From Mesotaenium endlicherianum (taxonomy: Eukaryota > Streptophyta > Zygnematophyceae > Zygnematales > Mesotaeniaceae), in contig WELA01007091.1 of assembly GCA_009602735.1 (NCBI GenBank), positions 502,853 to 546,022 on the forward strand: a DNA stretch of 43,170 nt. Reading direction: 5' to 3'. Shown one piece after another: positions 28,195 through 40,942 of this stretch. Positions within the stretch are counted from its first letter, which is position 1. Every line of letters starts with the position of its first letter. A program made the position numbers and the translations under genes. Under the pieces are notes generated by a model. It saw only the letters and a program-made list of their open reading frames with translations. It searched no databases and had not been told where the DNA came from.

Positions 28195-30223
28195 TTGCAG
28201 ACACTTGCCGTGCAGTCTGTGATGCTGATAGCGCAGGTTGCAGGGTACCCCTTTCGAGGCATGCTGGTGTAAAATTAATACACACTTAAGATGAGCAACT
28301 TATTGCTGGCGATGCCAGGCATACGATGCAACCGTGGTAACGGAGGTGACACATGTTTGATAACATTCGTAGTCTCAGATGTATAACTAGGTTACCGAGT
28401 TCAATTTTATCATTTACATCTCTAGACCTGTAGTGATTGTATTAGTATTTGCATAGCGTTGTCCACATGGCCCTCAATAAACTATGTATCTCTCTATATA
28501 CATGTGTACATATTTTGCGCTGGTGGCAACCAATACAAGTATTGATGAGGCATATTGTGCACCCTATTGTAGGGGTATTAAGTATTAATATTGAGCTCAC
28601 ACTCAATATTGAAAAGCTATGGCCCAGAAGAGAGGATTGCCCGCTTTCTTAGCAGATGAGTGCTTACAAGAATATGCTTAAATTGCTTGCTTTGTCGTGA
28701 CCATTGAGTGGGAGGAACTTAAAATGACCTTTTTTGGACCACTTGGTCAAATTGTGTTCACATTCACATAAGAGTAACTAGGTTTTGTATGTTTTGTGCC
28801 AAACTTGATAGTGAGTGCATTCGGGAGTTGGCTACTTCAGGGTCAGACTTCAGATCAATACATAATATTTATATATAAAGTCTTAGACATATATCTGCTT
28901 GACTATAGGAGTCGATTGAATGTGCCCCCCACACTGACATTGCTTAAAATACGATCCACTTAAATTTTCAAAATACTAGTTGACACTTCCATGTGTAAGT
29001 TTCTTATCTGTCAGACGGGACCAGAAGCGGTCAGATATTAGCATGAGCAAATACAAACAGGGAAAAAGTAAAATATTGGGTACAGATATTAAGGTGACTG
29101 TCTTCTTTCCCGTGCAAGTTGCATGTATACGTGCACGAACTGTTGCTGTGCTTCAGAGAAGCAGCTCACTGATAAAGGCGAGGGCTTTCGTCTGCCTTTG
29201 TGTGGCTAAGCGGAAGCAACTGATAGGCTGAAGGTCTCTTGGCAGAGAGAAAACTACATATTGTCATTCGTGTATAAAAACTACATTCTGTCATGCTATT
29301 TGAGAAATTCTTTCATAGGCAACCCGGCAACACAGTTCTGCCAGCAAGATTTGTGTTGATAGCTCACTTGCGATGTTCGAATTGACTTGACTCAGAAGCC
29401 ATGAGCAAACTACAAGAAAGTGCCTCAAAAAAGTAAATACGTCAGGAAATCTGAATTAAATGAGTGATGCTTAAGCCTTGGCCAATGTGGTGAAGAAACC
29501 TCAAGCGTACCGCACAACCAAGTACGTGGAGCCATCACAAGCGCAGACACAATGGAGAACTACCCATGGACACACCTAGGCAGTAGGATCAATGATATGA
29601 AAGAGGCAGCTTGCAAGTGACAGCTGGCATTCCTGCTGAGTGATGATGGGTTGAAGTTTGTGCCCCAATCCACACAGGGCAAGAAAGGAGCAGAAACGAG
29701 TAGGGAGATGACTGCCCAGCTTGAGTGCATATGACAGCCCCAATGTCCAGACCAGAAGGGTGTGCAGGGGTTGTACAAAATACAGGTGTCACTCAAGGCT
29801 CCAGCACAAACCAACTGTGCTCCTCTCAACTGCAGTCATACGTACAGCGTTCTTGTGAGCAATGGGTCAAAAAGGAACTGCCTCCACCTGAAGTCGTGCT
29901 GACCCAGCAGCTAAGATTCCCCTCCAAGAAGGAATTAAACTTGTGCACGCTAGTACCGTCATTGTTGTGCAAGGGCATGTGTTGCTTCGAGGGTTCTATA
30001 TTTACAAATATTACATATGTTTATCAAGAATACACTCCTCCCAAACGGAGGTTCGCCACTCATATGTGCAGCAACTTTGTCAGCAATGATGAAAGAGGAA
30101 ATGCCCCCCACTGGACTCATGCTGCTCGAGCAGCCGAGGGTCACCTCCGATGAGCGCACTTGTAGTTGCCAGTTGTCATGGTCGTGACCTTGAGCGGGGT
30201 GCACCCGGGGAGACCGGGGTGCC
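28195..30223. other. Intergenic region between convergent ABCF and NUDT14-type genes
   Basis: Holds both 3' ends. TGTAA, the polyadenylation signal common in chlorophyte algae, lies 74 nt after the ABCF stop (28268-28272). A perfect 9-bp inverted repeat AATATTGAG/CTCAATATT is at 28587-28595/28602-28610. The remainder is AT-rich with no coding or RNA gene recognised. Confidence 0.55.
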
Positions 30224-31709
30224 CTAGAGGTGCAGATGACGATGATGGAAGGAGGACTCGTTGGGCGGCGGAGGAACGAGGCCCTGGCGCATGCCGGCCT
30301 CGTAGAGCGCAAGCGCAGCCAGCACTTTGGAGTCGGGCGAGGAGCGCCACAGGTCCGGGTACGGCACCACATGCAGCTGGATGAGCTCCCCGTGGTCCCT
30401 CAGCCCCGTCTCCTGCCCCTGCAGCCGTTGTATCGTCTGCCCTCCCCACATCCACGCCCCCCCCCNAAACAGAGCACATAGCAGATAACTTCGTTGAGGT
30501 CACATATTACGTCTGAGTAAAGGACATAAAATGGCCCACGAGGTCACTAGCCCTTCGTTCTTGTACCCTCCCACTCTTCCCTTATTTGCACCCACCAATT
30601 CAAGAAGAAATGGGCAATTTATACAAAAATGACCACCAAATACTCATCATCAGACCTCCTGGTACTCATACCTGCACCTCCTATCGGAACACGGGAAGGC
30701 CATAAGCGCACCAGGGCCAAATTTGCAAATTCATGACCGAATGACCTCCACACTTCATTCCCAGTCTGAATTCCCATATTATTTTTCCACATTGAGCACC
30801 AACTTGCAGCCAGCAAAATCTGGAAATGATATGTATCTGTGCATGCAACCAGTCTTCGCTAGACATACAGGAAAGAGAGCCTCAGTGAGAGCACGAGGTG
30901 ACCACAAGGAGCATACTCACAATCTATTCTTCGCCCCTATAACTTTCTCTACCAGGATGGCATTCTGACCCAAGCCGTCAGGCACCGCATCAGTGCTCCC
31001 TATAAAGAAGAATGTCTGCTTGGCTGTTCATGAAGGTTACCTCAAAAACATCCAGTGACCTATTCTCGGTAAGCTCAACTATCCTTACGAAACTATCATA
31101 CTACGATGTCCAGTAAATAAAAGTTTGATCCAAAATGTTTAGTCCTTTTACTCCGCGCATGATCACCATGCACATTATATTGGATGGTACACCCCCCCGG
31201 CCTCCCGGTCCAGCTTTACACGAGGCAGTTTCACACAGGACACACTGATGATTTCCAAAAGTAGCTTCTTGTGCGAGCATATACGTTGATGGTTGGAAAC
31301 GTGAGCTTGCATTTTTAGAACCGTCCTTGTCCATAGCTGTCACCTTTGCGCCTCATCATGCGGGCTAAGTCCTGCTCTACTTGAAACAAGTGGTGATCGA
31401 TGCCCACCTCCCGGGGAACAGAGCAGCGGTGGAGGAACAGCGTGATCTCCTCGTCACTGCCTCCCTGCACCACCACCCCCACCACCGCATGCTTTCAGCA
31501 ACGACAAAGCCACGGTGTCTATGCGTGCCCTGCCAGCCGCCAAACTGAGTGGCACGCGCACGTGCACGTACAGGAGAGGGGAACATCTTGCGGCCAGTGG
31601 AGGCGTGGAGCAGAGCTGTGAGGTCCACCAGGTGTGCCGCCTTTATCTGAATGCCCGTCTCCTCCTCCACCTGCCCACCCACCGCCCCAGCCACTACGAT
31701 GCCACTCAC

Positions 31710-31744
<35 letters not shown>

Positions 31745-33271
31745 CTCCGTGTTCAGCTGCAGGGGGGGGACAGGAGGCTCAGCGTACCTCGCGCGCTGCT
31801 GTGCCCACAAAATCGCCCTTGTCATCGTCGAGCATTCCAGCTGGCAACTCCAGGATGGCCCTACCCACGGGGACTCTTGCCTGTCTCCACCCGTGGCCGT
31901 GCCGAGTGAGGGTCAAAAGATGACGTGGTGGTGGCACCCTCGCATTTCAAAAGGCGGGAGGGAGGGAGGGAGGGAAGGGAAGGGGAGGATTGGCTCACCT
32001 GTTGGGTCAGCAGGGCATACACGCGCCCCTGCTCCTCCTGGCACTGCAGCAGCATGAGGATGCCCACAGCGCCCCCCCGTGCAAACACTATGCCTGGCAG
32101 CTGCCGCCCGCCCGCTCGTCCAACCACATGCGATGAACACATAGGTTCGTCAGAGTACCACATGTGCGAAGCCTATCTGCTCTGACTGGGCCGCCAGATG
32201 CTTTAAAGTAGCCAATACAGCACCTAAGCACGCATCCAACGTCAAGCTTAGGCTGACTTGAGAGATGGGCATGTTGAAGTATTGAGATGAAGTGAAGCAG
32301 GTCAGGTGGGGGTGGCCCTCCCCACCTTGGCTCCCGTGGCACTGTCGCGCACCTCCGCCACAAACTTGACAAAGCCCACGCGCTGCCCAAACATGTCCAC
32401 AGACTGAAGCCCCCCCCAGGGGATAGGCGACATGGAGTCATGGCTTGGCAGAAGCTTCAGGTGGCAGCTGGTTGATGCATTCAGGAACAGCAGCGGGAAG
32501 AGTACCTGGAACGTGATGCGCTTGAGCGAGCAGCGAGAGCCGCCCGCGCCCCCGATGGTGAGGATGCCGGAGGGCCCCGTGAGGTGGGCCAGCCATTGCT
32601 TGAAGACTCCCGATTCTTTTGCTCTCCTGCCATTGTGATGCCCCTCCTCAGCGTGCTTCAGCTCCTCCTCGTCTCACTTAACTTTCACGCCTCTTTCTTA
32701 TTGAAGAACATCATTCCTAAAGTATTCATCCTATATACCATGCAAGCCATATGTCACAGTGTACCCGAAGCAATGAATAAGCTAGCAAAGTTGTATTGCA
32801 GTTGTCAAGGTAAGCAGACGAGTCAAATCCTTCAACCCTGCTAACATTTTACTCATCCCTGTTGATGGTTTAAAGGCGATGTGACTGAGCAGGTCCCCGT
32901 GTGTAAACATCAGTGTTCCAACGCCGTGTTGACTTGTAGAGGAAAAAATAGGCAATGGGCCTGCACCTGACATCTTCTTCACTAAGACCGAGGGCACCTG
33001 AAATCTCCACTGTTTCTCCATTTACCTCCATCAAGACAGACCCGCCTCGAGTCTCTGCTCCAGAGTGCAAACGAGCTGCAGGCTTGCTTATAAAGTGTGA
33101 GGGCAATCGCAGATGCACTTTCTGTGCAGGTGTGTAATAATGTCTTAGAGGGCCAGCTTGCTGATTATCCACTTGTGCTTGTTTTCGCAACCGTGGCACG
33201 CAACCCAGTCCAGGCAGCAGGACAACTGTGGCGCTTGTCAGTGGAGGGAGTAGCCTTAAAACTTGCTGCAT
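30224..33271 (-). CDS. NUDT14: NUDT14-type ADP-sugar diphosphatase (Nudix hydrolase)
   Basis: Exons 5' to 3' (minus): 33271-32967, 32626-32506, 32403-32326, 32100-31999, 31880-31788, 31670-31572, 31464-31408, 30436-30224; 1068 nt, 355 residues. All joins keep frame with GT-AG introns. The match to plant NUDT14 is strong throughout: VFKQWLAHL, SVDMFGQRVGFVKF, LPGIVFARG, LELPAGMLDDDKGDF, TGRKMFPSP, LQGQETGLRDHGE. The Nudix box (G...RE-VEEETGI) has its RE at the end of exon 5 and VEEETGI at the start of exon 6. The plant family hydrolyses ADP-glucose/ADP-ribose, cutting the diphosphate with Mg2+. The N-terminal 60 residues before KVHLRLPSHF are hydrophobic and basic, compatible with a chloroplast transit peptide. 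The ATG at 33269-33271 is the first in frame. The last intron (30437-31407) contains an N at 30466. Confidence 0.92.
31711..31744. repeat. (AGGC)n microsatellite in NUDT14-type intron
   Basis: About 8 tandem tetranucleotides inside the intron that splits the Nudix box. Confidence 0.95.
31956..31986. repeat. (GGGA)n-like microsatellite in NUDT14-type intron
   Basis: Purine-rich tandem repeat in the intron between exons 4 and 5 of the Nudix gene, close to the exon 4 donor at 31998. Confidence 0.9.
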
Positions 33272-36120
33272 GATATGGGCGCATTCAGGGAGTACTTGCG
33301 TTAAGGCACGAGGGACCTAGTTAGCATTTGCTGGGCAAGTTGCCAGGTCATCGATCTGGTGATAAGTCGGAAGGCGGTCAATTTCGAGTTAAGGTTATGG
33401 CGTATTATGAAAGCTCTGGACCCTGCATGCACGGAGTTCACAAAATTTGACTGCAGGAAGGCTGACTAATCGTTGATATATGCTGGAATTTCTCGCCAAC
33501 TTGTTTGCACGTATGCCTCGTCAAGTTATCCATCGCATTTGCCACAGAAGTACCTTGCGTTAATCGGAGCTGCTTCTTTCTATCTCGCTCGCATAAATTT
33601 GAGTGGATGGCTTCTCTTTTATGTTCTGAAAAATAATCACAGTCTTGCCCCCTTTCCCCCAATCCGGCGTTTGTAAATGTTGGTAAGAGCACTTCTGATG
33701 TGAGTAATTTTGTAAATATTAAGAAACTAGCCAAATTGTTTCCGTACCCCTCTACCAATGCAATATGGGCCACAGAATGTAAGTATATATCGCAGTTTCC
33801 CATCCACATGTATTTGAAGCAAGATTTGGAATGCTACAGGGGTTGTCGTCCATTGTGGTGCCTTCATTCTGCCTACTTAACGATCAGCGAGTCGAAGTTG
33901 TGCAGGTCCAAGCATGCATGGCAGTGACATTCAAATGTACAAAAAAAATTATTCCAGGACTGTTACAAGGCCATTCAGTTTGCTACATGACTCATATATA
34001 TGTTTGGTACCAGATGGACCCTTGCAAGCAGGCATAAAAGTATCCCAAGGGTTCTGGACATTGCATGTTGAGCTGATTTGGGCCTACATGGAGCCTACCT
34101 TAAATAAGTCTGCCGAGCACACTGATTGAGAGAAGCATGATCTTTTAGCAGCACTGCAGCGCTGGCTTCACCTCGTCTACCACTGCATTTTATACTTATT
34201 TAGTCCCCAAGGTTGTGCCTGTACTTAGTATCACCACACTTCAATCCGGGTGACTTTGTCTACATTATTAGGATGTTGAATAATTTTCAAAAAATTTAGG
34301 TCTGATTGAGGCCCTCACTGGGGCAAGCCTGTGATCAGTCTTTAAATGCTCTATCGACTCTGAGCTGCGCTGCCTGGCAGGCATTTGTTGCCGGTTTTTG
34401 CGGGGCTCTACTAGGTGTATGTCTGCTACATACACCATTCTAGTACCTGGAGAGCCTAGTCTGCATGCGGCCAGTACTTGTTATGAGTATAACTTCTCTG
34501 ATAACATGTGTTCATTGATAAGAGCTCATTATCTGAAACCAACAGCAATGTACGCCTCAACAGCCCAGCCATTGACCCTCCAATTTAGCAGGAGCTGCAG
34601 CAGATTCTTATATCCTGTACAGGCACACGACTGTTCTCTTTACCAAGACAGATGGTGATGCTATATGTGTTCTAAGAACAGCAATGCCTGAGTGCATGAG
34701 TACTTGCAAAACTGAAAGCAATGCCAGCTGCTCATGTGCCTTCCATCCACGAGAGAGGAGTCAGTAGTACTGATTGTAGCCTCACCTCTCGCACGCTCTC
34801 TTGCTCTCCTCAACGTATGTGTGTGTGAGTGGCATGCAAACCTCTTGAAGCTGCTGACGTAAGTGATCCTAGGGAACCAGTGTACTTAATCGGTTGTCCA
34901 GTAGTACACAGAGCACGAATGCAAGAGGTCTTGCTGCCCGACGCGCTGTTCAACGGCCGAGGCTCTATGAGTTCAACTGCGCACTCGACCCAAGGGCACA
35001 GGAGTATTGGATCGGCTGGGTGCGAAGTCAATGTACATACTAATGATGGCACTTCTCCTGCTTTGCAAGCAACAAGGGTCTTTTGGCAAGAGGCTTAGGG
35101 AGGAGTGGCCATGTGAAGGCCTCTATCTCCCCTGGCCTATTAGACGCTGGTCTGGTAGAGTTTGTGGCTCCACAGATGCACAGGAAAAGACTGCATCTCT
35201 CAAGTATCATGGAATGAGGTAACGGTTGGACCTGGCTCATGGAGCCCAAAGCTAGAGACGTCATGCTGCTGCAAGCACACAGCACGCCAATCCTAGTGTG
35301 TGTGCAGCATACTGGGGCAACGAGGACTCGTGCACAGTATCATTGGTACAAGTGCCTGTTTCTAAATATGAAGGCACCACAGGGGCATTTCATCTGAATA
35401 CGTGTTTGAATTTGAAACAGGACAATTGCGAGCATTTTATATGATTACAAAGCACACATCGAGCTGATTCATTTGCAGTTGTCGCAAAATTGTTGTCGCA
35501 TGTATGTGAGCACCTTCAAAAAACCTCGAAAACAAACCTGCAGTTTTTGTGTGAAGCTGACTGCCTCTTTCTAATCTCAAGCTGGTATTTTAATCCAATA
35601 TCAAGTAGAATGAGCGTTTAAAAGTCACGGCAGATGGTTCGAAGTAGAGATTCGATGGACGTAACTCATTCAAGTAAGTCTGTAAGTGATTACTTCTATA
35701 TGCAGAATCTGCATCTGAATCTTCAATCCAATGTCAGTGCAAATAGTGCACAAACAACATGAATTTGCATACCTATATTGTACTTTCTAACCTGACAACT
35801 ACTTACACCTCATATTTACAATGGAAGGAGGGACATTCCAGCAGAACAGGAGTCTGACTTTGGCCTCTACAACGCTGTGGGCATGACGTGACACAACCCC
35901 ATGTTGCTGGAGGTTACACGCGTGTACAACTTGAGCATTCTTCCAGCTTGCGCACTCCACCACATCTATGCCATTCAGCAAGTGCAAGGAGGATCAAGGT
36001 GGCGAGGCCCCAGTTGCGGGGCCTGCACTGGGCGTTGATGGAGCAGTCGCAGAAGGGGCATCAACCTGTACCCAGCCTCTTGGACTCAGAGAGTCTGTCT
36101 CCACTGATCCAAGGCTGACA
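33272..36120. other. Region without a confident gene
   Basis: Upstream flank of the NUDT14-type gene and beyond. Mostly AT-rich, with no RNA gene or transposon domain recognised. One patch, 34919-35033 on the plus strand, is open and protein-like (LYEFNCALDPRAQEYWIGWV at about 34966-35025), closing at TAA 35041-35043, but I do not recognise it and cannot join it to other exons. Confidence 0.45.
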
Positions 36121-38736
36121 GGTGTATCAGACTGACCACCCTCGTGGGCTGAGTTTCTTCTTGCAGGTGCACCCTGACCCTGACCCTGACCCTGATTTGG
36201 AGGTGGAGGTGGAGGTGGAGGTGGAGATGAAGGTGGAGGTGCAGGGGTCCCGAAAGCGAGCAGCTCATCTGCAGCGGTACATCACCAACACAGACGCAAA
36301 CTGAGACAGTGGAGAGCTGGACAACGGCCCTCCATTCCTAGGCAAACTAGCAGCCGCCAACCCAGGGAACAGTACAACTTAACAGTTGTTCCACAGTACA
36401 GTGCCGGCTCATTTTCGAGTTTGCCCCCAACGAAAGCGTGGGAAGAAAGGGAACTAGAACGGCATTACATGCAAATACGAGAGAAAGACTCGCATGAGCG
36501 TACCTCTGGCACTCCTGGCCCACTGGAGGACCCACGGGGGAAGTGCGGGCCCCTCAGCGGCATTGTTCCACGACTTTGCCTGAGCACCACAAGGTGGTGG
36601 AGAACATCAGAATCGCAACGCAGGCGCAGCTGCTGCTGTTCTGGCGTGTGTACCACCTGCCCTTTACAAAACTGCTTGAGGATACAAAAGGGCTTCGTGG
36701 TGATGTGAGACATTCTTCAAATTGCACTCAGGCGACGTCCTTAGGAGGGTGCAAGGAGTAGCAGTCTCGCGGACTACAATCTGGTTTGTAAAACACAGGG
36801 GGGAAAGGAACGACACATACCGTCATTTTGACATTGTCCAAGACCTTCTCGATTTTGTCTGCATGCTGACTCAAGAAGCTTCGGAGCAAAACGTACAACT
36901 TGTTTGCCCCCTGCTAACCCCCCCCAGAGACACACCAATATCGCCTCAGATACAGCCGATATGAGAGCTGCTTGCATTGCATGGCTGCTGACCTGGCGGC
37001 AGCAGGTTGTGCATCCCAAGCGCTCGAGAGATTGAAAACTGGAAAAAGCAGAGCCATACGTACATAGTGGCCAGGCAGCTGCAGCCAAATGAGGAGCGCA
37101 AGTTTGGCGTGGTAGTAGTACGGGCACCTGCACATGCATCATGCTATCTACACATTCAGAGACCTGTTGCATACTCGCTATTGCATACTCATACATCTAC
37201 TTGCTGAAACAGCTCCTTCATATTGAATATACTGGTGCTTTGCTGCTCTCTGCCACTATATGACTGTTATAGGAACATAAAATAAGAATGAGCGGGAAGA
37301 AGCGTGTACCAGGCCAGAAGCTTGTCAGAGAAAGTCTCCGCCAGCGTTAGACATCCATAAACTGCCATTTCCCTTTCAGACATTCATGAGCAGTGCGTGT
37401 CGCATTGAGAGAACAACATGCACATTGTTGTAGCTTTGTGCCAGCAGCAGCCTTGTGAGAAACATGAATGTCTGCTTATGTAAGATTATGCCACCAGCAT
37501 GAAGGCAGCGCATAAGAAACTATATGCTTCAAATATTCCAAGCAGTCACGCGCACTATGCTGTTTAGCACTACTGTACTGCAATGAGAGCCACACCTGAC
37601 CAGTAAATGAGCCACTTCTCTTTCTCATCAGCGTCCTTGCTTTCGATGCTTTTAAAGCTGGAGTACACAGGGAAACAAATGCCGACAAGGGAACTGGACA
37701 CAAACCACCGCAGCAAGATGATTTTAGCGCATGAGTGCCACGACCAAGCAAGAAAACGCGAAATTCCAGACAAAACTCTGACTTACACTACACTTGCTCT
37801 TGCCACAATAGTCAACTTGACATTGCGTGCTCAATGGAGGACACAGCGTAGTCATGACACTCACCAAGCAGGACGGACAATAATGGACGACCCTGGTACC
37901 AACAGTAACTGCAGCCCTACCTGCATCACCGCACACTTTTGCATGGTGTGAGAAGCCACCAATTGGAAAAACGCCACAATCAGAATGGTGTTGAAGTGAC
38001 AATTTTGCAGAACTTCATTCGAAGCGGTCTCTAATAATCCAGTCTTCAGGAAAACGGAATATGCAAGAGTCTGGGGGCATCCTTGATTTCTGTATTGGAT
38101 ATGTTCATAGGCGGTGCCTCACCGCGCTGCCTGCAGCTGCCAAGCCGCCAGTCCATGCCATCTCTCTCGGCTACAATACAAGCCTAGAGCGGACGCTTAA
38201 AAACTTGCTTGGGAGCATGAGTGCGTGCACCCGGTGTACAGCTCATACATAACTATGTAGGAACCGGCGTGCTAACCGTGATTTTCCCTTTTGCATAGTG
38301 CAGACTGATATGGTCTGTCGTTCTCGTGCTGAAGTTTTCTATTGTTTCTGTGACGGAATGATATTAACCCATTCTGGGCAATTTTGGGCGCGATGAAACG
38401 TCCCATGGCGTACATTGATGAGTGTTAGCACCGGATAAAAAGGCTTTGGGAAACGAAATTTGTGTGTTGATCGCCGCTGCCTCTGGCTGCCTGTCGGATA
38501 CTGCATGGTGTTGGATTCGCAATTCGGACTCCGGTCGTCTAATAAGCCTTTGGGAGTGAGCCCCTTGGTCACAAGGGATGAGTACTGTTGTCTGGGCTGG
38601 CCTGTGCACTCTGCACTAGGCAGTGAAGCATGTTCTGTGCAAAAGAAGTGAGTAGTGAATACGGTCTCTTATATTTAGAATTGCTGCTTAATACAAGCTC
38701 TATTTTTGTGTAAGCGTTGAAATTGGATAAGGCTAC
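36121..38736. other. Region with exon-like patches and simple repeats, no gene called
   Basis: Several short GC-richer patches (around 35990-36115, 36160-36300, 36500-36720, 37020-37130) have open frames of 40-75 residues, for example VVENIRIATQAQLLLFWRVY near 36597-36656 on the plus strand. They could be exons of an unrecognised gene, but splice phases could not be made consistent. Nothing supported between 37200 and 38736. Confidence 0.4.
36172..36240. repeat. (CCCTGA)4 followed by (GGAGGT)n
   Basis: Hexanucleotide repeat CCCTGA at 36172-36195 directly followed by a GGAGGT-type repeat at 36198-36240. In one plus frame they encode alternating Asp-Pro and Glu-Val. The unit is not the plant (CCCTAAA) telomere repeat. 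Confidence 0.85.
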
Positions 38737-40911
38737 ATGGCCGGAAAGGCAGGGGAGGAGGTAGATGTAGGTAGTAGCGGCGTTCAGGATGACACTACGC
38801 AAGGGGTGGTCAAAGGGAAGAACGATGAACAGAGAAAGCACGTACCCATGGCACCAGCTTTGATTGCAGTTCAGCCCCATAAGTGCATCATCGCAGTTGC
38901 AGTGGGAGCATCCTTACGAGCTTACGACCTTGGGTAAGTGTGTGGTACAATCTGCAGCTTAGTAGTCGTAATACCTGTACAGTCCTACTGTTGGCTTCAG
39001 AGAAGGTAGGACTGTTGGCTTATGGGAAAGCTGGTAGAGTTCGGGTCCTTAGCCTTCTCACTTATTTTTGGAGGATTGTGGATGAAGATGGAGTTAAGTA
39101 GCTTCACAGGATGCATAAGCTCTGCATGCACTGCGAAAGAATGAAGAGCACTATCACCCTGCCACACGGTTCTCACCATAGTTACCAGCCTCACTTTCTC
39201 CCCCACTGTGGATGCAATTTCTGTGCAGCAAGGACACCCGAATTACATTCACAGACTCAACAAGTCCAGGGCTCCATGGGGACGCTTTAAGGGCTATTGC
39301 ATTCGATGCTTCTGGTCGCTTGTTTGTGTCTGCCGGTGACGACAAGCTGGTCAAGCTCTGGGATGCTGACTCCTGGACGTGCATCAAGACCAGGTGAGCA
39401 GCCAACGCTCACTTTCGGTTATGGAGTGGCTGCATGAGATCACGCCTCTTTTCACGCTTGTGTACGGCATCCTTTTATGCTTGTCGTGTTCCTAGGTGAG
39501 ATTCAACTTCTGCGTCTTGGGTTGCAGTAAAAACTCCCATAAGAGGGTTGGCTGATTGCGTACAAAAGCTTTTCCCACACTGCTACTGACATGCTACTGA
39601 CATTATGCAGCAACCAACGAGTTGCTGTATTTCCTGTAGCCATTATCATGGCTCGGGCTTCAAATATGCCTATGGCTTCCTTTGAGAGGGTTGATATGAT
39701 AAGTAGTAGACCAGCTGCAGCCAGCAGAGGAACTTTAGATCGCTGTGTCGGTAACATGTAGTGCGTAAGAAAACACTGGTGCTTCATTGCTCCCCGGAAA
39801 GGTGAGGGGTCCTGTGCTTGCGTGGCACCCGCAGGAGAGTGTCTAAGAAGGTGAGCGCAGCCGCGTTCAGTGCGGACGGGCAGTGGGTGACGTATGCGGA
39901 CAAGTTTGGTGCCGTGTCTGTCATGGCCACCAGTGACAGCTGCCCCCACGAGGCAGTGCAGCTGCTGGCACACTGCTGCAGCATCATCACGTCGCTGGTG
40001 AGTTGCCTGCGTGCCTTGTTGGGAAGTGCCAGCTCGGCACATCGTGTCGCGCGCTCGCGGGAGAGTATGGTCGTCTACTTGATGATCTGGGGCCTTTGTG
40101 AAATGCATGTCTGGATGCCTCAATGAGATGTTAATAATGGGCTTTGAGATGTCTGCCTTTCATTTCCAGCGTGCACATAACAATGGGGGGTGCCTACGTG
40201 CATTTGCAAACACTGGAACTCACTTTGCCAGAGTACTGGAAGTTGACACTGAAGAGGCTCAGTATGCGCGTGTGTGTCTTGGTTGGAGTCTCTAGTTGCT
40301 TGAAAATTGACAAGGGCTGCCACCCTATGCATGGCAGGCAGTATCTGCTACGGGGAACTACGTGGCCACGGCGGACCGAGACCACAAAATTCGAGTGAGC
40401 GCTCGCCTCTCTCCCTCCCTGGCACGGCACTGCAGGCTCTGCCAGCCAGCTCCTTCTGTGCCCTCGCTGTCCAGTAGTCCAGCAAGCTGCCTGTAATGGG
40501 CAGGGGGGACACATAGGGTAGGTGGGAGTGGCGAGAGAAGCTCAGAGGGGCTTCTGATACAGCAGCAGCGCGTAAGAGGGGTGTGCAGGTCAGTGTGTTT
40601 CCGCAGCAGCCAGTGCCGGCAGGCGCCCCCGACATCCAGAGCTTCTGCCTGGGCCACTCCTCGTATCCTCCTCCTCCTCCTCCTCCCCATGTATCCGCTT
40701 TTGTGGGCCATGATCCAGTTGCTTCAGTCTGCACGTGTGGCTGTGTGCCTCAGAGGAGCAGGAGGGGTCCTTGACAGAGCAAACATGTGAGTCAGATTTG
40801 TGACGTGCGTGGCGTTCTTGGGAGCGAGGCAAGGGCATGCGGAGGGGCTGCTGGTGTCGGGCAGTGGAGACGGCACGGTGCGCTCTCCCTCCCACTTCAC
40901 TCTGCCCTTTG

Positions 40912-40942
<31 letters not shown>

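Noticed and set aside
36172-36195. CCCTGA repeats as an interstitial telomere
   Set aside because: Only four units, and the unit differs from the plant or algal telomere repeats. Treated as a microsatellite.
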